Assembly (NCBI GenBank): GCA_950022655.1
Contig: OX465583.1
Location: forward strand, 69,079,152 to 69,143,151
Source of the DNA: Alentia gelatinosa
Lineage: Eukaryota > Annelida > Polychaeta > Phyllodocida > Polynoidae
Length of the DNA stretch: 64,000 bases
Reading direction: 5' to 3'
A model generated the notes under the pieces. It did not search any database. It saw only the letters and a list, made by a program, of their open reading frames with translations, and was not told the origin of the DNA. Made by a program: the position numbers and the translations under genes. The first letter of the stretch is position 1. Every line of letters starts with the position of its first letter. Positions 1-11,823 of the stretch are shown piece after piece.

Positions 1-120
1 ATCTAGTAGGAGAGTAACAAAAAGGTCCTGCTACTAGGTCAAGGCGGCCGCTTATTTGACCCGACCAGAGCTAATTTTGTGAAGCTCTGGTTGCCAGTGT
101 TAAGTCACACCAAGCAAGTA

Positions 121-288
121 ATGCAGCGATTTCCGGAATCAATACAAAATGTTAATTATGTGAGTCATCATTCTATACTCTACCTGATTATTGCTTCCAA
201 GATGCTACATTATCGGTGGAAGATATTACTATGAAAACATATCTCACATATATGTAATTTTGTATTGGTGATTCCAGAAATTGCCGCC
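121..288. repeat. Hairpin MITE, about 170 bp
   Basis: The ends form an imperfect inverted repeat of about 40 bp: GATTTCCGGAATCA near 126 pairs with TGATTCCAGAAATT near 270, continuing into ATACAAAAT/ATTTTGTAT. No coding content. Outside, GGTCAAGGCGGC (37) and GCCGCCTTGACT (283) may extend the element. Positions 300-700 show nothing I can name. Confidence 0.6.
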
Positions 289-709
289 TTGACTCGCTCG
301 GTGTGTTATTGGCATTAATGGCTGTCTTATCTAGTTTTCAAGTTTTCTAACGTGGCTTTTCTACCTTCCGACGAAAGGCCACCGATTATAGGCACCCTGT
401 ACTAAAGTCGGTCGATGGTTCTATCTGAAAACTCATCGGTATGCATAATCGGGTGCGGTCAGCAAAAACGCCGTAAACAAATCTGAGGTAGTCACCAACT
501 CATTTTTGACATTCAGATCCATTCCGCCACCAGTATATTCAATACAAAAGTCGGTCGGCGGGGGTAGATGTTATGTTGGAGAAAGGAAATCGCTAACTTT
601 CTTTGTTCCACCTGGTGATTATCATAACACTAATGCTGTTGGTACACCAGTGACTGAATCTGCTCGTTAGTATGCAATTCTTATAAATGACCTGTTTTTA
701 ATATCTCTC

Positions 710-1093
710 ACCCGGCGTTTACACTAGACGACTAAATGCGTGGCGACTCTAGATCGTCAGCCAATAGTCGTCAGGCGGTGGCAATGTCCACTGTTAAAGT
801 CGTCGACCTTAGACTACAACAAAGCGTTTACACTAACGGCTATGAGTTTTCACAGAATCGCTGCCCATGTAGACGACTTATTTAAGGCGGCTTGAAATAG
901 TTGCCAGCATTGAGCATGTCAAATAGTCGTAAGGTGGTGCCGAATTGAATGATATGATATAATCAGATGATCTGCAGTCGCCACGCGCTTGGTGCTTAGA
1001 CTAGACGACTTCTACCATTTTACTTCTGAAAGTCGTCAGGTCATGCTAAATTCAAGAATCGCCACATATAATCGTCTAGTGTAAACGCCGGGT
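710..1093. mobile_element. MITE family A, copy 1
   Basis: A 384-bp element bounded by ACCCGGCGTTTACACTAGAC and its complement. Two further copies lie at 22564 and 29258. The terminal motif GTTTACACTAGACGACTT is repeated imperfectly inside (around 825 and 990), so the element is built of internal echoes of its own end. No transposase. Positions 1094-1746 hold nothing recognised. Confidence 0.85.
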
Positions 1094-1750
1094 TAATGCG
1101 ACTACAAATACTTTCATATTTTACGGATTATGTATCTAGTATCTACTGGTAATTGAAGGTTATGGTTTTTACAATTTAAAGTTAATTGTTTTTGTATATG
1201 TACTTTGTTTTCTTCTTTCTCGTCACTCGTAAAAGGAAAATTTTATAATCAAGATATAAACTCTACAATTCAGAGTCAAATGGCAAAATTTATATGCAGC
1301 AACAGATGAATCTTTGATAAATTACTTAACAAGACACATTGGATAAATGCAAGGAAGAACGATCAGGTATGTGATTGATTGTATATTGGTCCGTTTTTTC
1401 GCCGAATAAGATTTCCAAAAAAGTTATTATTGTTTCCAGTCGTTCGGGTACAGAGAAACTGAGACAGGTTCTGTTGAATTTGTTTAAAAGCTTTATTCCT
1501 CCCCGGTAAAGAAAGAGAATTAGTAAATAATTGTACAGGGTCTGTCTTAGTCTCAATAGACTGGTAGTTTCATCCAAAATCGGGGAGAGTTGTGACAGGG
1601 CTCGTCCACCTAAACCTCTGACAGAATTAAATCACAGACACATAACGAAGTTCAACGACTAGCAACACTCATTGCTTTTTGGTCCACGTCTAGAGCTTGC
1701 TGGACCGGAAAACCAGAAATTCCTACGGATTTGCCTTTGAAATAGTTTAA

Positions 1751-2635
1751 CCCTTTCACTACCGCTGCTGCATATATGCAGCACCACGCCAGTACCGCTG
1801 CTGCATTTATGCAGCACCATAGGAAAACCGCTGCTGCATATATGCAGCACCATGGGAATACCGCTGCTGCATAAATGCAGCATTTTGATAAAAGAACATG
1901 TGAGACATTATATTTCCGAAAATAATGCATCGATTTAAAAAAGATTTTCACTTAATAGAGAAAACTATATTATATAACGTAATTAACAGAATTTCTGAAG
2001 AATGGTTGCCATGGTGTTGTTTATACCCCGCTATAAATAGCGGCGAGTTCAAAAAACAAGGACTTACGCTTAATATAGGACATAGCACAGTGGGCTCCAC
2101 CTATCAGGCTTATCACATTTTCATGATTTCTCCATAATTTATTAATTCTACATACAAAACAACTTCACAGAGGTGTTCTCCATATCTTTTTATTATTATT
2201 TATGTAAAAAAAACATAATGTCATCGCGATGGAAAAAAAGATACACATCTTTGTATGTGCAGTGCTATATTGGGCCTATGTACAGGCTTGTGTCAATGGA
2301 GCAAGAAAAAGTCTCAAATTTTTCCTGCAATTGGAAATATCAATATAATTATTAAATATCAATCTATTTTATCATGAATGGTATGGAAATAAAGTCTGAA
2401 GTCTCCTCTTTCATTCGGTATCATTCAAATTATCTAATTATTTCTCTAAGTTATTCAAATTTGCTAATTAGTAACGCACCCCTCTGCAGTTTGTGCCATT
2501 TTCTGACACATGCAGAATAGGCCGGTATTCTGACGTCTGTTTAGCGTGCGACGTGCGGTAGTGGTGGGAACGTTCACCACAGGGAGCGCGGTCGTTAACG
2601 CACTACGCGCTACGCTAGGCGCGGTAAGGAAAGGG
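1751..2635. mobile_element. piggyBac-type non-autonomous element
   Basis: The element starts CCCTTTCACTACCGC and ends GCGGTAAGGAAAGGG, immediately flanked on both sides by TTAA. A TTAA target duplication and CCCTTT ends are the signature of piggyBac transposons. It is 885 bp with no transposase reading frame, so non-autonomous. A 33-bp palindromic minisatellite sits just inside its left end. Confidence 0.8.
1761..1892. repeat. 33-bp tandem repeat x4, each unit a palindrome
   Basis: Units start at 1761, 1794, 1827 and 1860. Each carries GCTGCTGCATATATGCAGC or a one-base variant, a nearly perfect palindrome able to form a short hairpin. The array lies at the left end of the piggyBac-type element. 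The 33-bp unit keeps frame on both strands, which creates spurious ORFs. Confidence 0.9.
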
Positions 2636-2639
2636 TTAA

Positions 2640-3500
2640 AGATCGTCTAAACACAGTATCAACGCATCACAAATTGACCTAATGAAATCGGAGCAGTTTT
2701 TACAGGCAATCTAATCAAATAAATCGGATGAAGCGGAGAAGCTTGCAATAACCTAGGACCAAAGAAAAATGTACAAGTTTCGTCGGACGAAGCTCATAGA
2801 ACACGGGTGAAAGTTATCGGGTGGTAATATTGTTAATAGTAAACATGGTCAGATGTTAGTAACTTGATGCTAACCCTACAGGGCATTATTACTTCCCTTA
2901 ACAGTTTTGAATACTGAACAATTTTCGATATAGCAATCTCTTTCGCAGTATAAAGATCTTTATATATATATATAAATTTAAACAATCTCACCACTGATTA
3001 TTGTCGTAGTACTCCATTGGAAGAACTGGCCATTAGGCTAGTAATGGTAATTACCGAATAAAAAGAACAAAATAATCCTAGTTATAGAAGAAAGATTTCT
3101 GCTGTCTTAACCGATATGAATACTTGATAGTCATTGTTATAAAGAATGATATTTTCCTACGAGAAACCCTTTATCAGGTACATTTGTTTCTTTAGTAGAA
3201 AACCACTTTGCATTTATTTTCATGATACCATACCCTGTCCTAGGCTTCCTAGTGGAGTGATTTGCTCGAGTTACACTGTAGCACAGTCTAGTGTCAAGAA
3301 TATATACCTGACATTCGAATTTGTAGCATATGATTTTCTTACACAAATGTCATCTGCCCCTGCATACATATCATAAACCAATGCTTTAGATTGGAAATAA
3401 GATTCTGTCGTGGAATGCCAAAGTGTGATGCAACTCTATAGATTAGCCCGTTCACGACAGTAATGGGCGTCCTTTGAAGCAAATGCTATCCTTTACTTTA
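2640..3500. other. No gene seen
   Basis: AT-rich sequence with a short (TA)n run near 2965. I find no conserved reading frame or repeat in it. Confidence 0.5.
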
Positions 3501-3876
3501 AAGTCCAATGCATATCTACCGATTTTGAAACATTGATGTAACTTTGTTGGTGACAAAGGAATGGTACTTTGTCTCAGGCGAGGCATCCTAACAGAGTTGG
3601 CCACAGTCGGTAGATGTGGGGCCGCTAGGCAAAGGTGAGCCAACGGATAGTGAACTCCCCCCCCCCCCCCCCCCCATTGAGATATTATTTTATTCTATGT
3701 TCCTAAATCGCTGACCAAAAGTTTATCAACATGTTGTTAAATCCAGTCAGTGACAATGGAACTTTGAAAATACCCACCGTTCGGATCATGTAATTTGCTT
3801 GCAATAAGTTCACCGACAACTATACAATTTGGGAACTAATAGTTCAACACTGAATCGGTAGATGTGCATTGGACTT
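3501..3876. mobile_element. MITE family B, copy 1 (inverted), with a poly-C run
   Basis: Bounded by AAGTCCAATGCATATCTACC and its complement GATGTGCATTGGACTT. Family members begin AAGCCCAATACACATCTACC. It shares the internal TTTATCAACATGTTGATAAA palindrome (here degenerate) and the GTCTCAGGCGAGGCATCCTA segment. A run of 19 C at 3657-3675 interrupts it. Confidence 0.85.
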
Positions 3877-3954
3877 AACCAAATAATCATTCTACATACA
3901 TATACACTTCTTGGCAGCAAGGGTAAACTTGACGGATGTTCAGTACCTTGAACA

Positions 3955-4433
3955 GGGGCCTGTTGAATAAGTATGCCAACGAGACCCAGGGATAATGTGG
4001 ATCAACTTTATTCACTTATGAATGACCTTCCATTGGCTAGTACTATCTTAGCCAACAAGCTTGAATATTATCAAACGATAACCCTCGTACAAGGTCTCCT
4101 TGTACCCTTCATCTCACCCCTGGGATTTTATCCCCATAAACATTGGGAGCTCGTAGCCAACGCCTATGAAGTATTTAGAAGAAATACTAAATGGGGGATT
4201 GTCCACAAAGGTTACCCCATTAGTCAATGTGAAGGGCGAGATAAATTCAGAAACCTATTCAAGTTTACTGTCAGAGCTCGATCTTATCTCGTTCGAATCA
4301 CTACGTATTTCATGCAGCTTCGCCTTGTGAATTACTACGCTATTCAAACTTGATGGGATTAAAGCTCTGACTATAAACCTTCATAGGTTTTCTCTATAGT
4401 TCTTTCATCAGCATAAGTTATTCAACAGGCCCC
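3955..4433. mobile_element. MITE family H, copy 1, interrupted by a hairpin element
   Basis: Ends are GGGGCCTGTTGAATAA and TTATTCAACAGGCCCC. Other copies are about 170-220 bp; this one is 479 bp because a second element (4108-4392) is inserted. The ORF of about 126 codons across it is a by-product of the two repeats. Confidence 0.8.
4108..4392. mobile_element. Module-plus-hairpin element, type D6, nested in family H
   Basis: It begins TTCATCTCACCCCTGGG, reaches AAGGGCGAGATAAATTCAGA, then a hairpin whose arms are AAACCTATTCAAGTTT... and ...AACCTTCATAGGTTTT around an apex CAGCTTCGCCTTGTGAATT. The arms match the copy at 60945-61230 but not the other copies of the superfamily. Confidence 0.75.
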
Positions 4434-4961
4434 AGATCGATCACCCGTTTGTAACATTGGAAGCAATAATTTGACACAAAGTATATCATGTTTGTATATT
4501 TGCATTAGATGCGTGGGAAAAAAGACCTGATGCTTCGGGGCAATAATCCACGTCATTCATGAATACATATATTCCCATGATAAACATTTAAAAAGAAATC
4601 CAAAAAAAGAGAGAAAATGTCCGATACCGTAAAATAATTAACAACTAGGATAAACAATACCCTATTCCCATTATGACCATCACTGAAGCTACCATTAGCA
4701 TGTTTCATACATATGTATAAAAGGTACGCTATGTGGTTGTATGAGCATATTAATAGGGATGCAAATGAATAGATAATTGACCTAAATGATCTGCTTGCAT
4801 ACTGTGCTCCATGAAGTCGCCATCATAATAACACAATCCTTAAAGGAGCCTTAGTTTATTGCAGAGGTTTTTAAACCCCTCTTATCGGCTTTGACAGACC
4901 AACCCGGTTAGTTTTTGTGAAGTGAACATTCTCATTAATTTGTCTTCTCTACAGCATATGT

Positions 4962-5199
4962 CCAAGCTCGGTGGCCAAGTGGTAGGGGTGTTCGCCTCGA
5001 GCATGGGAGGTCGTGGGTTCAAACCCTGGTCAGGTCATATCAAAGACTTACACAAAAATGGTACCCACTGCCCATTCGGCTTAACACCCGCCGTTAAAAT
5101 GAGGAGTAGGGGTCTAGGGCCTGAGTGGAAGAACGGCCGTATAGCCGAATTTGGTGATTGTGTAACACAATATCCCCTTAAAAATTGCTAAAAAAAAAT
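4962..5199 (+). mobile_element. tRNA-derived SINE, V-type (RUDI-like)
   Basis: The head resembles a tRNA with an internal pol III promoter: box A TGGCCAAGTGG and box B GGTTCAAACCC (5016-5026). A conserved central part follows with TGGTACCCACTGCC, and the copy ends near an A-run at 5190. V-SINEs of this kind (RUDI) are described from molluscs. No functional tRNA fold is expected. Confidence 0.75.
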
Positions 5200-6204
5200 G
5201 TCCACGTAACCGCACGACAAGTCTTCTATGTATTGACAGAGTAGCAGCCAGTAGGGCCATAACGTGTATATGCTAACTCTGGCTTCTGGATTGAGTGAGG
5301 GTAACCGAACCCCCACCCCCCAATAACAATGTGCCTCAGGAGTACCATTGTACCTTAGCTACAGATAACTCTCCTGCCACACCCTCTCCCTCTCTCTTGA
5401 AATGCGCCTGTTTTTATATTCACTGAGGTAATATTTATATTGATACGAATATGCCACCAATGTTTTGCCCCATTGGTCAAACTCTTAAGAACCTAATCTC
5501 ATACCATACACCAGCACCAGACCTTATAGAGGTTCGACTTGCAATTCACAGCTGGAATATATATCAGTAGTATACATATATACTACTTATATCCTCGTTG
5601 TTATCACTTGCTTGACAGACAGGACTCAGTATCTTCAATTCCAAACCTTAAACAAGACAAACGCAAATGCACATTCCCAACAACTACTGTTATCTCTCTG
5701 TCTTATGAGGGAACTGTAGAAGCAGGTATTTGTTTGAACTTGATTAGATCCTTGATTGATTTGCCACAGTTCAGCCAATTGCCCCACAGTTGTGAGCTCA
5801 TACATTAAACATCGTGCAATTGACATGGAGGACAGTTGACCTAGACATAAAGTAGAGGTCCAGCCACGTCTTTCATGTAATGACATACCAACACCAGATA
5901 CTCGCATTCCACAGTTTGTTACTTACATCAAAATTTAATTTTGATAAGGGAATATTAAATTCCTTGGAACAGAACTGTTTTTTTTATTTTGAAATATGTA
6001 GAGACATCGTTGAACTGAATCCGACCAAAATATTGAAGACCAGTTTGAATTCAGGCACACTTACTATATCTCTTTATTATTGTATACCTAGAAATCATTA
6101 AGAATGCCTGTCAGTTCTACAACTGACTAAATAGCAGAATGACAGTGGTACGAAGGGACGTATGAATATAATTTTGTCACTCAGAGATGAACAGAATTTG
6201 TCCT
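5200..6204. other. No gene seen
   Basis: Unique-looking sequence with only short ORFs on both strands (for example 5539-5808 plus, 5635-5907 minus) that overlap each other and resemble nothing known to me. Confidence 0.5.
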
Positions 6205-6486
6205 CCAGGGACCTGTTTCACTAGTTTCGTGACATGTCTAGATCTATGGTGTCTGTGACACCATACAGACTGATTGGGGTTCACTAGTTTCATGACAACA
6301 TAAGTAGGCGTGAGTTTCGCTTGTCGCGATCAGTATGTTGCCAACTGTGACACAACATGTGACATTAGATGTGACATGCTTTATGAAATGTGACTTACTT
6401 TTGTCCATTGTTGCTTGCACTTTTGGTGCTGCTTTTCATGTCTTGTCTAGCACTTTTGTCATGAAACTGGTGAACCAGGTCCCTGG
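6205..6486. mobile_element. MITE with CCAGGGACCTGTTTCAC ends
   Basis: A 282-bp element. The left end CCAGGGACCTGTTTCACTAG pairs with the right end CTGGTGAACCAGGTCCCTGG, and the inverted repeat continues into TTTCGTGACA/TGTCATGAAA. Only one copy seen in the window. Confidence 0.8.
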
Positions 6487-6837
6487 TCAGTAAAAGTAAG
6501 ACATTCGCCCATAGGTATATAATAATATCTATATCGCAATGGCATTCTGGTTAACATCTACCTTCAGGAGAATTGTTCCATTGTTTTTCTATGCTCCTTA
6601 ATGAAGTGGTGTTTCTTTTTGACAAAGTGGCCTATAAAAAAAAGGATCAGCATATATACCCCTCTGCAGACAAAACTGTATCGTCATTACTTATGTGAGT
6701 TTTGGAAGACACTGGATGGTTGAAATTCAATCTAGTCATAGTGGAAATGAACACTATGTACTTACAGTACATGTCAAAGAGAATGCGTACTATTAAGAAA
6801 CATCCTTACCGAAAATGAAACTGTTCCCTTTCAAGGC

Positions 6838-6897
6838 CAGTCATTGATTTCATACTGTGTAACGCCGTAGGTGGAGGCAGTATGAAATCAATGACTG
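6838..6897. repeat. Perfect 20-bp inverted repeat with 20-nt loop
   Basis: CAGTCATTGATTTCATACTG at 6838-6857 is matched exactly by its complement at 6878-6897. The loop is TGTAACGCCGTAGGTGGAGG. It could be a minimal MITE or a transcribed hairpin. Confidence 0.9.
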
Positions 6898-8049
6898 ACT
6901 GAGAATGATAACCGTTTCATCCAACGTAAGACGTTCGCTTATTATCATATACCTCCAATCGATGAATAAACGGCATTTAAATGACTTATTAAGTCACAGT
7001 CACAGCGGACACGAACATTATTATTACTGTACCCCTAGCAGCGGGCAGTATTTGATAGACATTCGCACACGGGTATATAATAATAGAGGAAAACTACATG
7101 GTAAGTAAATTGATAAATGCGGCCTCTGTCCGGCTTTGGCGTGCTGTCAAAGCTAATTGTGGTCATAACACACATTTAGTTGTCCAAAGTGATACAACAT
7201 GGCATTGTGCGTAGCAAGCATCATATATACCCATCACCAAATCAATTACGATGAAATCATCTATGAATTACTAGGATCCGTAGTCACAGAAGTTTTATGA
7301 AAAAAGTCTGAGCAACAGAGAATCATGAGTTGTTCCATTCTACAAATCCATTATACAAGGTTAATTTAATTCAGAAATGGCAGACATTGCCACATTTACT
7401 TGCCAGATTTTAGAGAAAACATTCGCTGTCTTTGAATAAAGTAGTGTAAAAAGATATCTCATTCATGAATAAATAGACCTAGCATTTGGGGCTACAGCAA
7501 ATTGCTGCAACCAAGAAAGGATTCTTGAATAGTCCCTGAAAAAGAAGGAAGAATGAGAGTAAGCAAAAAAAGCAAGAGAAAGAATTACCACAGCCTTTCA
7601 GCTCTACCCATAGTGAGTTGCAATGGTCAGGTGAGTATAAAAGGGCCAGAACTTGAGCATGTGCCATGATGACTAAGACAAGTTCGCTGTGGTTCCATCT
7701 TGCAGCCACCACACACTTAACATCCATTTGCGTCCTTGTCCACTCGTTGGCTAGGAAAATAGTGTTACTCTACAAGGTAACTTTGTGGAGGAATCACTCT
7801 TTTCTGTAGCTCGCAGGCTGATATATGGGTAACTCCTAGCCGTGGTGAATAAGTCTGATTTCAGTAAGTGTTACTTAGTAACTGAGTGTCCTCGCACTAT
7901 GTTGTCCAAATGAGCAGTAATTGGGTCAGTTCACAGCCTCACACATTCCAGTTGTACACACATGCTCTTGCACTTGTATTTTCAAGGTCTCGGAAGATAT
8001 CAGATACTGTCTGTGTATACATAACTCTCCATGGATATATATATATTTT
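6898..8049. other. No gene seen; region 3' of the receptor gene
   Basis: May include receptor 3' UTR if the first ATTAAA is not used. Short ORFs only, with no protein resemblance I recognise. Confidence 0.4.
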
Positions 8050-8055
8050 TTTAAT
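8050..8055 (-). promoter_or_regulatory. Possible poly(A) signal (ATTAAA) for the receptor mRNA
   Basis: The first poly(A)-like hexamer after the stop is the variant ATTAAA, about 63 nt downstream. It would give an unusually short 3' UTR. No canonical AATAAA was noticed on the minus strand in the next kilobase. The real site could be much farther away. Confidence 0.2.
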
Positions 8056-8117
8056 CTTTTTTGATAAAAAAAAATTTAGTAATAAAACCCCAAAATACCC
8101 AACCCTATATATTCATA

Positions 8118-8570
8118 TTATGCCATAATGTGCGGTGCCGAGAACAGAATAGCAAACGTAGAAACGATGGTGAACATTGTGAACATCCATAAACATAAAC
8201 GGTCAATGACCATTGCGGCAAATTTCCAGTCGTTACAATGATCATCAAACTCCTCGTCCTTCTTCATCTTCTCCGTGAGAAAGCGGAGCTCGCGGAGGAT
8301 TTCTCGCAGCTCCACTTTCCCCGGATACATGTGAAGAGAGTTCTCATCGTTGGATCCGATCTTAACGCTAGTGAAGTGGTGGGGAGCGCTGTTGGCCCGG
8401 AAGTCATCGTCGAGGTCCAGCACGTTGGCCAGGAGACTCTTAGAGGATCGTTCCCGCATCTCCAGATCGCGCATCTTGGCATTTTGGATTAACTTTTTCC
8501 TGGTGATCTCTCGACCAGGCCGCTGCATTCTGAGTAACCAAGCTAACCATTCGCAGACACCCTTCTTCAC
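8118..8570 (-). CDS. nAChR exon 10: intracellular loop, MA helix, TM4, stop
   Basis: This is the final coding exon: 150 codons and TAA, opened by TCCACTACAG. After [19 protein letters not shown] (post-TM3 segment) comes a short variable loop of about 60 residues, the amphipathic MA helix ([20 protein letters not shown]), [20 protein letters not shown] leading into TM4, and the short tail SAPHIMA. The loop is shorter than in human alpha7. [14 protein letters not shown] is the family signature before TM4. The exon reads without a break, so the gene appears intact at its 3' end. Confidence 0.96.
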   Translation of the reverse strand: MKKGVCEWLAWLLRMQRPGREITRKKLIQNAKMRDLEMRERSSKSLLANVLDLDDDFRANSAPHHFTSVKIGSNDENSLHMYPGKVELREILRELRFLTEKMKKDEEFDDHCNDWKFAAMVIDRLCLWMFTMFTIVSTFAILFSAPHIMA

Positions 8571-8602
8571 CTGTAGTGGAAAGGGAATAATATGTATTAT
8601 CT

Positions 8603-8950
8603 TTTATCTCACCCCTGGTACAAGTTTAGCCATAGGAATAACATTAGAAAAAAATACTCAACGATCACCCCCGTAAAGTGACAATACTACGCCATGGCAT
8701 TGGCGTAGTGAATTTGAGATGACGTCATATGGATTTACTAAGTCTGTTCTAATTATTTTGAAATTTTGATATTTAATGTCATAAAAAACTCCACTAGTTT
8801 GAAGGGCTGTAATCGTCACTTGGTTTCGCCTCGATGACAATTGTGGCCCATCCTGACTCATGGAGTATTGTGTATTTATACGATTCTCAATGCAGGTCTA
8901 TATAAATAGCACGTGACTGTACCACATGGCTGTACCACGTGATATCACAG
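8603..8950. mobile_element. Module-plus-hairpin element, type C, copy 1 (intron 9)
   Basis: Starts TTTATCTCACCCCTGGTACA. The inner GGGGTGAGATAA end is lost here, but the hairpin remains: arms AACTCCACTAGTTTGAAGGG... and CATCCTGACTCATGGAGTAT around TTGGTTTCGCCTCG. The TACCACATGGCTGTACCACGTG tail is shared with the copy at 33219. Confidence 0.75.
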
Positions 8951-9057
8951 GGGATGGGGGTGGGGGGGTCACTCCATGACTAACAATGGCACTACCCTTT
9001 TTAATCTCGGAAACATTCCTATGGCCTTCCCCTCATCTTTCAAATCATTAAATATAG

Positions 9058-9360
9058 TAGCACTGTGCAAAAACCACCAGTTTATATATGTAGACAACCG
9101 GCATATGGGTGTGATTTTGCGTATATAAGGTAGTCCTATTTTCCGTCGTGTATACGCCTCATCTATAGACGTGTAAAATGTATACGACCCACATATACAT
9201 GTCCTGCACACAATATTTCTCTCCATATACCCTTTGCGGCAAATACAGCCATTACGCTGAAGTATAGAAAAGGAAACGTGTCAATAAACAGACGATACAT
9301 GCACTTATGCGATGGCGTACACATATATATGAATAACCTTGTGGTTTTTGCGCAGTGTAG
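9058..9360. mobile_element. MITE family S, copy 1
   Basis: Inverted ends TAGCACTGTGCAAAAACCAC and GTGGTTTTTGCGCAGTGTA. The inner left half (GGTAGTCCTATTTTCCG, TCATCTATAGACGTGTAAAA) recurs at 40880-41020. Confidence 0.7.
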
Positions 9361-9430
9361 AATGACAACATTATAGTCCCTATAATTTTCATACGAGTTT
9401 TGCAAAAGACAATTTGATTGGTCTAAATGT

Positions 9431-9490
9431 CAACCTTGGGTAGTCTACGGCAACCTTGCGTAGTATACGGCAACCTTGGGTAGTATACAT
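9431..9490. repeat. 20-bp tandem repeat x3
   Basis: Units CAACCTTGGGTAGTCTACGG at 9431, 9451 and 9471, with one or two changes each. Confidence 0.9.
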
Positions 9491-10839
9491 AAGCTACTCC
9501 GCCCCCCAGAACGTGGTGTAGACATAGGTATATAGGAAAAACGTTTTTCATTAGGATTTTTTTTAATCTTCTAGTCTAAGGATAAACAAATGACTTTAAA
9601 CAGGTGTGAAGATGATCTCCCAGGGTAATCACTATGTATGAAATACTGTCGGAAAACATTATATCATTTAATTTACCGGAGTGATAGCCTATTTTATAGG
9701 CTATTTTAAGGATGGCCAATTTCCAATGTCACATGGCCAATATAACTGCTTTAAATCCAGAGTAAAAAGTGATTTTTTTTTTACAGAATCCAGCCTTTCA
9801 AATACCATTTCTTTTGATGAAGAAGAAAAATTGTTCAATGAATATTATGTGCTTATAAATCAATGATATCCTGCTTGATGTCTGGCTTTAAATAAATATT
9901 TATGTATTGAACTTTTATTTAGAGCAAAAAGCACTAAAAGATTGAAATAGGATTTCATTTGGATATTGCAGAACGAAATTGGAATATAGTCATATAGAAC
10001 CACCTGACCATGCTGTACATGCTACAACACGAGATGGGAATTGTTGTTTTTACAGAACAAGACCACAGGCCGAGTTCCGTAAATAACCGTAACTCCCATA
10101 GCGTTTTGTAGCATGTACAAGCATGGCTGGTCGTTTTAGATTTATTATATGCCCAAAAGTAATCAAATCTTACTATATATTGGCATAGAAGACATGTAAG
10201 CATGAAAGCCCACACACTGCTGATGTTTCAACGTGTGCAGTATAACAATGTACTGCACAGGGTTCAGTATACAATTTATACTGCATAGGGAGCAGCAGTA
10301 CGTAACTATCAAATATACTGCATGGATATAATAAATAACAGATACAAACTTGAGACGTGCATAGAATATGGTCATCAAAATTAAGAGCTTCTAGGTCTTA
10401 GGGGGAATTTAAGATGAATTAGAAACAAGGCATTCACAGCACACTCACCGATTATTTGATACCAACGTTTTGTTTGTTTGCTAGGGTAGTTTAACGTCCA
10501 AGTTCAATTAGATTTGACCGAATCTATGAGATGAATGTAGGTAGAAATTTCACCCCTACATGTTTACTGAGGTGAGAGTTCTTTTACTTCCCACACCACA
10601 TAGACATGGTATGAGAAGGATTTGCCTTTTGTATAGCAGTAAATCTACCACCTCTGGGGGTGACAGAGAAAAGTGGCTGCAGTGGGACTTGAATTAAATT
10701 CCAGTGCTCTTTACCATTGAACTAACTCCCCATCTCGGTGATGCAATCGGTGGCACCACTGTGCTGTCTCCATCGCCTGATGGGAAATGGCCTATGATAT
10801 CGCTTCTCATATGCTACATGGACCTCATGCAGGGTAAAG

Positions 10840-10975
10840 CTGTGCTCCCACCACTCACACTCCGACATGGCTACGATAAGGCTGCGATATCATTTGTTGG
10901 AAGGGCTGTATTGCAGGTCGCAGTGTGTCAGAATGGGTTTTGTAGAAATGAAAAGGTGACCATGGTACCAACAGA
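10840..10975. repeat. Fragment of the CTCCGACATGGCTACGA repeat family
   Basis: Shares CTCCGACATGGCTACGA and GGAAGGGCTG-type pieces with 57330-57480 and with the 11545 and 62757 copies. It is degenerate. Confidence 0.5.
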
Positions 10976-11105
10976 TGCCATGACAAAAGAGGTGCACTAA
11001 TGCAAATGATATGAAGCTTTCCGGTCAGGAGGGCGAGGGGTGCATAGCTTACACATAGTAGAGAATACTTCTGACAAACTCTGACACAGTCTAGTCCCTA
11101 CAATA

Positions 11106-11530
11106 AAGGGTGGCATCCACCAACCACGACAAGGCTACGAAAAGCGCTGACAAGAAAGTTCCAATCGTCGCTTGTCGCAACCTTGTCGTAAGAAGGGGGA
11201 CTTTATGACAGTATTGTTGGGGCGTGTCAGGAAGTGCATGCTCCACCAAAATTTCCTATCGTAGATCTCTGCGACACGCTCCCATCATGCCATGACACTC
11301 AAAGACAAGGGTCCAGTCATGGGAAAAATTGAACATGCTCAATGTTGTCGTAGCCTTGTCGGAAAGCTCCTGACAAGCTTCCAAACTTGGCCTTGTCATG
11401 GCCTTGTCATAGATTCTTGTCAGGAACTGGGGTCCACCAACCATGACAAGGCCTCCAATCACAGGCCAATCGTGGACCTTGTCAGGGAGCCATTTTCATA
11501 GCTTTGTCATGGTTAGTGGATGCCTACCTT
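11106..11530. mobile_element. MITE family F, copy 1
   Basis: Inverted ends AAAGGGTGGCATCCACCAAC and GTTAGTGGATGCCTACCTT. The interior is dense with alternations of AAGGCTACGAC and GTCGTAGCCTTGTCG. A second copy is at 60159. Confidence 0.75.
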
Positions 11531-11544
11531 AAATCAATCTTAAT

Positions 11545-11760
11545 CAATTTTGTCGGAAGGCCTGCGACACAGCCATTCCATTGTATACATGTTGGAGTGT
11601 GTTGGTGTCTGTGGGAAACCATGCTGGAACGCAGGGTCTACTACGCCGAGAAACCTGTTCATTCTGACAGAAAAGGTGATTCTGTGTCAGAAGCAGGTTT
11701 AAACACTTGTGGTAGTGTATCGGTGCACAGTGGGAGCCTGGCTTAAGGTTACCACTTCAT
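11545..11760. mobile_element. MITE family G, copy
   Basis: Ends near GTGGGAGCCTGGCTTAAGGTTACCAC. It shares ACAGAAAAGGTGATTCTGTGTCAG with 62757-62940, in the opposite order. Confidence 0.55.
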
Positions 11761-11823
11761 CTGTCATCTGCAGTACATGCTAAGCTTCCAACACAACCAC
11801 AAAGAAGAGAACAGAGAACAGGG

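Noticed and set aside
3973..4353. A 126-codon plus-strand ORF
   Set aside because: It spans the junction of a family H MITE and the hairpin element nested in it.
4962..5035. A functional tRNA gene
   Set aside because: Box A and box B are present but the tRNA fold is incomplete and a V-SINE body follows; it is a SINE head.
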